A stretch of DNA of 17,779 nucleotides from Chitinophagales bacterium (GTDB lineage: Bacteria > Bacteroidota > Bacteroidia > Chitinophagales > UBA8649), in assembly GCA_016777395.1 (NCBI GenBank), contig JADHRO010000010.1, positions 1 to 17,779 of the forward strand, given 5' to 3'. Positions 14,205 to 17,779 of this stretch are shown one piece after another. Made by a program: the position numbers and the translations under genes. The notes under the pieces are model-generated. The model saw nothing but the letters and a program-made list of their open reading frames with translations, was not told where the DNA came from and searched no databases. Each line of letters begins with the position of its first letter. The first letter of the stretch is position 1.

Positions 14205-15821
14205 ATGTACAATTTTTCCCAGCTGAACGATATGCTTGTTCCTGAATTAAAGGAGATAGCTGAAAAGCTTAAGGTTAAGGATAATAAAAAGCTTGTTAAA
14301 CAAGATTTAGTTTTAGCTATTATTGACGCGCAGGCTGAAAATCCTGACGCAGTTCAAGAAATAAAATCTGATAACGAGATAGCTCCACCAGCAACTAAGG
14401 ACAACGCCCCTAAACAAAATGATATAGGTAGAAATTCAGAAAAGGCAGCAAGACCTAAAAGAACAAGAAAATCTATGCCATCTAAGGCGGATATACAAGA
14501 AAATCCCGTTTCAAATTCTAAATCAAACGATGAAAAACCTGCTGCCAAGGAAAGCGGACAGGACAATAGGCATCATAAGCCTGAAAGAGTAGATCGTGAT
14601 GATAAAAATAAGGTCAATCCAAAACACGATACCCGTGACAATCAAAAGAAAAGTTCTCAGCATAGAGAAAAGAAACCATCTGCACCTGTGTTTAATGTAG
14701 AATTAGATGGGGTGATAGCCGCTGAAGGTGTATTAGAAATGATGCAAGAGGGATATGGCTTTTTGCGCTCGTCTGATTATAATTATCTGTCATCACCAGA
14801 TGATGTTTATGTTTCTCCTTCTCAAATCAAGTTGTTTGGTTTGAAAACAGGAGATACCTGCACCGGGAAGGTGCGACCACCAAAAGATGGAGAAAAGTAT
14901 TTTGCCTTGCTGAAAGTAGATAAAATTAATGGTAAAAATCCAGAAGAGGTAAGAGATAGAGTTCCTTTTGACTACCTAACTCCATTATTCCCGAATGAGC
15001 GATTCCATCTTTCAACAGATGAACCCAGAAATTACTCTACTCGTGTTATCGATTTGTTCACTCCAATTGGCAAAGGACAAAGAGGGATGATTGTTGCTCA
15101 ACCTAAAACCGGTAAAACAACTATTTTAAAGGATGTAGCCAATGCAATCGCCAAAAATCACCCAGAGGCATATTTAATGGTCTTGCTGATAGACGAACGT
15201 CCAGAAGAAGTAACAGATATGGAAAGAAGTGTGAATGCGGAAGTTTTATCTTCTACATTTGATGAAACTCCTGACCGGCACGTTAAGGTTAGTAACATGG
15301 CTTTACAGAAAGCAAAACGTTTGGTTGAATGTGGACACGACGTAGTTATTCTTTTAGACTCTATCACAAGATTAGCAAGAGCATATAACACAGTGGCTCC
15401 TTCTTCAGGTAAGGTGCTTTCTGGTGGTGTAGAGGCCAATGCTTTGCATAAACCGAAAAAGTTTTTTGGAGCAGCACGTAAAATAGAAAACGGCGGTTCC
15501 TTAACCATACTAGCGACAGCATTGGTGGATACAGGGTCTAAAATGGATGAAGTCATCTTTGAAGAATTCAAAGGTACGGGGAACATGGAACTTCAATTGG
15601 ACCGACGTTTAGCCAATAAACGTGTTTACCCTGCTATTGATTTAGTGACATCAAGCACGCGTCGTGAAGATTTACTTCTTGAGGAAGATGTGTATAAGAA
15701 AATGTTGATTTTACGAAATCACTTAGGAGATATGACTCCTGATGAATCCATGAATTTTATCCTTAAAAATATGCGCGGTACTGAATCCAACGAAGAATTT
15801 CTGATTTCGATGAACAGCTAG
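14205..15821 (+). CDS. rho: transcription termination factor Rho with extended N-terminal linker
   Basis: Rho is a hexameric RNA-dependent ATPase that ends transcription of untranslated RNA. Domain order in the 538 residues: Rho_N/SAP-like helices at about 1-45; a polar, highly charged, probably disordered linker at about 46-160; a cold-shock-type RNA-binding domain at about 165-245 (Gly-Tyr-Gly-Phe-Leu-Arg around 183-188); and the RecA-like motor. In the motor, Walker A is Pro-Lys-Thr-Gly-Lys304-Thr, Asp-Glu-Arg-Pro-Glu-Glu is at 330-335, and Walker B is Ile-Leu-Leu-Asp385. The Q loop (Ser-Gly-Gly-Val-Glu-Ala-Asn, 407-412 region) and R loop (Lys-Gly-Thr-Gly-Asn, 456-460) follow. All catalytic elements look intact. 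E. coli Rho is 419 residues; the extra length is the linker, common in Bacteroidota. The leader before the ATG is about 87 bases if the candidate promoter is right, and autoregulation as in other bacteria is possible. Confidence 0.96.
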   Translation: MYNFSQLNDMLVPELKEIAEKLKVKDNKKLVKQDLVLAIIDAQAENPDAVQEIKSDNEIAPPATKDNAPKQNDIGRNSEKAARPKRTRKSMPSKADIQENPVSNSKSNDEKPAAKESGQDNRHHKPERVDRDDKNKVNPKHDTRDNQKKSSQHREKKPSAPVFNVELDGVIAAEGVLEMMQEGYGFLRSSDYNYLSSPDDVYVSPSQIKLFGLKTGDTCTGKVRPPKDGEKYFALLKVDKINGKNPEEVRDRVPFDYLTPLFPNERFHLSTDEPRNYSTRVIDLFTPIGKGQRGMIVAQPKTGKTTILKDVANAIAKNHPEAYLMVLLIDERPEEVTDMERSVNAEVLSSTFDETPDRHVKVSNMALQKAKRLVECGHDVVILLDSITRLARAYNTVAPSSGKVLSGGVEANALHKPKKFFGAARKIENGGSLTILATALVDTGSKMDEVIFEEFKGTGNMELQLDRRLANKRVYPAIDLVTSSTRREDLLLEEDVYKKMLILRNHLGDMTPDESMNFILKNMRGTESNEEFLISMNS

Positions 15822-16044
15822 CGTTTGGTTCTCTAGTAACACTTTATTGAATGCTATGTTGAAGATGGATAAATGATTTCCGTCGTATGCCGGTTTTCAA
15901 TTCTTTTAAGACTCCTTGGAGAAGAACGATGATTTATTGAGAATACAAACCAACTTTTATTGAATCTCTCTTACTTTATATCCCCAGCCTTCAATATCCA
16001 TTTGTGTAAACTTTACATCTCTTACAAGCTTAGCTAAATAAATT

Positions 16045-16662
16045 TTACTTTGACGTATTCCCTTCTGCTGGCTCTGGGAAAAATCTTTTTTGAAAAATGA
16101 TAATTAATATGATCCCAACACTAATTGCGGCATCCGCAATATTAAATATGAATGGGAAAAATTTTTGACCGCCATATATAGGAATCCAATTCGGTATGGT
16201 AAATAACTGGAAGGATAACATGTCAACCACATTGCCTTGCATAAAACCTTTGTAACCGGTCCCTGCTGGCACAAAACTAGCAACGTGATAAGTGCTGTCA
16301 CTGAAAATAAGCCCATAAAACAAACTATCAAATACGTTGCCCATTGCCCCGGCCAGCAAGAAAGCCATAACGGCTATAAGCCCCTTAGGCGCGTTGGTTT
16401 TGATAAGCGTATAGATGTAATATATAATGACTGCAATTGCCACTATTCTAAAAAGAGTAAGGCTGTATTTCCCGAGTTCACCCCCCCATGAAATGCCCAT
16501 CGCCATCCCTTCATTTTCAACAAAATGTAGTTTAAACCAAGACCCAAAGACTTTGATTTCTTGACCCAACACCATAGATGTTTTGATCATTATTTTTGAA
16601 ACCTGATCGAGAATAATTGTAATGAGTGTAATAGCAAGTACAAGGTAAGTTCTGCTTTTCAA
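16045..16662 (-). CDS. lspA: prolipoprotein signal peptidase (signal peptidase II)
   Basis: LspA removes signal peptides from lipidated prolipoproteins at the cytoplasmic membrane. The 205-residue protein has four membrane segments (about 5-23, 68-85, 94-109, 172-190). Conserved elements are Leu-Asp-Gln at 18-20, Val-Glu-Asn-Glu-Gly at 48-52, Ala-Met-Gly-Asn-Val-Phe-Asp at 106-112, and the catalytic aspartates Asp147 (Asn-Val-Val-Asp-Met) and Asp177 (Phe-Asn-Ile-Ala-Asp-Ala). Compared with E. coli (164 residues), about 25 extra residues lie between Gly117 and the Val-Val-Asp motif, an insertion typical of Bacteroidota as I recall the family. The start is three bases after the stop of the DksA/TraR-like gene, so it is the third gene of an ileS operon. 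The stop TAA at 16047-16045 is followed by an open stretch in another frame. Confidence 0.95.
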   Translation of the reverse strand: MKSRTYLVLAITLITIILDQVSKIMIKTSMVLGQEIKVFGSWFKLHFVENEGMAMGISWGGELGKYSLTLFRIVAIAVIIYYIYTLIKTNAPKGLIAVMAFLLAGAMGNVFDSLFYGLIFSDSTYHVASFVPAGTGYKGFMQGNVVDMLSFQLFTIPNWIPIYGGQKFFPFIFNIADAAISVGIILIIIFQKRFFPEPAEGNTSK

Positions 16663-16665
16663 TGC

Positions 16666-17049
16666 TTATTTATTTTGCGACTTCTTGGCTTCGATACTCA
16701 AAGTGGCATGAGGAACAATTCGTAGCCGTTCTGGAGAAATTAACTTCCCTGTTTCTCGACAAATCCCATAGGTTTTATTCTCAATTCGAACCAAAGCCTT
16801 TTCTAAATGACTTATAAATTTTGCTTGTCTTGAAGCTTGTTGGCTTAAATACTCGCGCTCTACTAAAAGAGAACTGTCCTCTAATCCATTAAATTTATAG
16901 TCCGTATCAGAAGATCCTGTGTTTTTCTTTGAGATTTGGTCTTGATAATCTTTCAACTCAGCTCTTGACTCTTCTATCTTTTTCACAATCAAATCCTTAA
17001 ACTCTACTAACTCAGAATCTGAATATCTTGTTTTTTCTTTGGCTGCCAT
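16666..17049 (-). CDS. TraR/DksA-family protein lacking the zinc cysteines
   Basis: The 127-residue cytoplasmic protein has a lysine/glutamate-rich helical N-terminal part (about 8-45 and 58-92, coiled-coil-like) and the DksA-type C-terminal block Thr-Tyr-Gly-Ile-Cys-Arg-Glu-Thr-Gly-Lys, then Glu-Arg-Leu-Arg-x-x-Pro-His-Ala-Thr. True DksA/TraR proteins carry four zinc-binding cysteines there; only Cys97 remains. The second position is Thr100, and the last pair is lost in the Ala-Thr-Leu-Ser-Ile-Glu-Ala region. The block is otherwise well kept, so loss of zinc looks like a lineage feature rather than decay. DksA-like proteins bind RNA polymerase in its secondary channel; whether this one does is not shown by sequence. 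It lies four bases after ileS and three before lspA, so it shares their transcript. Confidence 0.85.
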   Translation of the reverse strand: MAAKEKTRYSDSELVEFKDLIVKKIEESRAELKDYQDQISKKNTGSSDTDYKFNGLEDSSLLVEREYLSQQASRQAKFISHLEKALVRIENKTYGICRETGKLISPERLRIVPHATLSIEAKKSQNK

Positions 17050-17053
17050 ATCG

Positions 17054-17779
17054 CTATTTTTTAATTAATTCTATCTCTAGATTCATATCATTCACTTCGA
17101 TTGATTGTCCTTCGCTTAGGGTGGAAACCAATTCGATATCCGTTGCTAGAATTTCAGTACAAATATAATTTTTATATTTATCTAATGCAGGTTTAAATTC
17201 ATCATTAACCAATATTTTAATTACTATTTTGTCCGTAACGTCAAAATTGCTCTCTTTTCTCAAGTTCTGAACTCGGTTCACGAATTCTCTAGCATTTCCC
17301 TCTGCCTTTAAGTCATCGCTTATATGGATGTCTAAGGCAACCGTTAAACCCTTATCACTAGCCACCAGCCAACCTTCAATATCATCAGAACTAATTATAA
17401 AATCTACATATTCCAAAACAAGTTCTTCACTACCTATATTTAAAGTATACGACCCTTGCTCCTCAATAGTTGCAATTTGGGCCTGATCAAACGATGCAAC
17501 CTCCGCACTTATTGCCTTCATATACTTTCCATACTTTGGTCCTAAAGTTTTAAAATTTGGTTTTATTGACTTTGAAATAATCCCAGAAGTATCACTTAAA
17601 TACTCCATTGCCTTCACATTAATTTCATTGAGGATATAATCTTCCACCTTCTCTAATTTCCCTTGTAGATCTTCCCTAATAATTGGAATAATAACTTTCG
17701 CCAAGGGTTGCCTTACCTTTATTTTTTCTTTTTTCCTCAATGAAAGAACCATGGAAGAAATGCTTTGAGCAAGATACAT
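17054..17779 (-). CDS. ileS: isoleucyl-tRNA synthetase, C-terminal part (gene continues beyond window)
   Basis: The 241 residues visible are the 3' end of ileS; the frame is still open at the right edge, so the catalytic Rossmann domain, HIGH/KMSKS motifs and editing domain are off-window. The fragment starts in the anticodon-binding helical domain (Ser-Leu-Arg-Lys-Lys followed by Lys-Val-Arg-Gln-Pro-Leu, a strong IleRS landmark). It continues into the C-terminal domain typical of the long bacterial/eukaryote-like IleRS: Leu-Gly-Pro-Lys-Tyr-Gly-Lys around 78-84, Gly-Leu-Thr-Val-Ala-Leu-Asp, and Arg-Glu-Phe-Val-Asn-Arg-Val-Gln. There is no cysteine zinc ribbon at the end, as expected for this type. 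It heads the operon ileS - dksA/traR-like - lspA. IleRS charges tRNA-Ile with isoleucine. Confidence 0.93.
   Translation of the reverse strand: MYLAQSISSMVLSLRKKEKIKVRQPLAKVIIPIIREDLQGKLEKVEDYILNEINVKAMEYLSDTSGIISKSIKPNFKTLGPKYGKYMKAISAEVASFDQAQIATIEEQGSYTLNIGSEELVLEYVDFIISSDDIEGWLVASDKGLTVALDIHISDDLKAEGNAREFVNRVQNLRKESNFDVTDKIVIKILVNDEFKPALDKYKNYICTEILATDIELVSTLSEGQSIEVNDMNLEIELIKK

Noticed and set aside
16104..16331. 75-codon minus-strand ORF overlapping lspA
   Set aside because: It is an alternative frame of lspA, whose catalytic aspartates and membrane segments are intact in the main frame.

Overview
The window is a compact, AT-rich stretch of ordinary bacterial chromosome, almost certainly from the phylum Bacteroidota and probably a Flavobacteriia-type lineage. 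Several signs point this way. Upstream regions carry promoter-like TAnnTTTG (-7) elements and few Shine-Dalgarno sequences. Rho has a long charged linker after its N-terminal domain. A DksA/TraR-family protein has lost its zinc cysteines. The order ileS - dksA/traR-like - lspA and a eukaryote-like class Ia ribonucleotide reductase also fit. No tRNA, rRNA, insertion sequence, phage gene or CRISPR array was seen, and no gene looks foreign by eye.

Layout from left to right. (1) A secreted TPR-repeat protein (81-1892, +) is followed by a stand-alone arginine deiminase (2079-3296, +). (2) A strong symmetric terminator (3403-3435) separates the deiminase from the convergent nrdB-nrdA operon (6851 to 3462, -). 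(3) The largest non-coding stretch (6852-7339) lies upstream of nrdB. It holds a perfect 19-base palindrome, a candidate promoter, several hairpins, a cluster of TTAGG pentamers and a possible nine-residue leader peptide. (4) dusB (7340-8329, -) is divergent from a + strand cluster at 8450-11216: a CPBP membrane protease, cdsA, psd and a small exported protein. (5) An M42 aminopeptidase and a short pterin carbinolamine dehydratase follow (11339-12631, +). (6) serS (-) and rho (+) are divergent at 12725-15821. (7) The right edge is a - strand operon: ileS (3' part only), a DksA/TraR-like protein and lspA, separated by 4 and 3 bases.

Functional themes are housekeeping: deoxynucleotide supply (nrdAB), translation and tRNA modification (serS, ileS, dusB), transcription termination (rho), membrane phospholipid synthesis (cdsA makes CDP-diacylglycerol, and psd makes phosphatidylethanolamine from phosphatidylserine; pssA is not in the window), lipoprotein maturation (lspA) and peptide turnover (M42). 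I found no clear new multi-gene system. The most interesting unexplained signal is regulatory: the structured nrdB leader. The next is the translationally coupled CPBP protease-cdsA pair with an uncharacterised small secreted protein at the end of the cluster.
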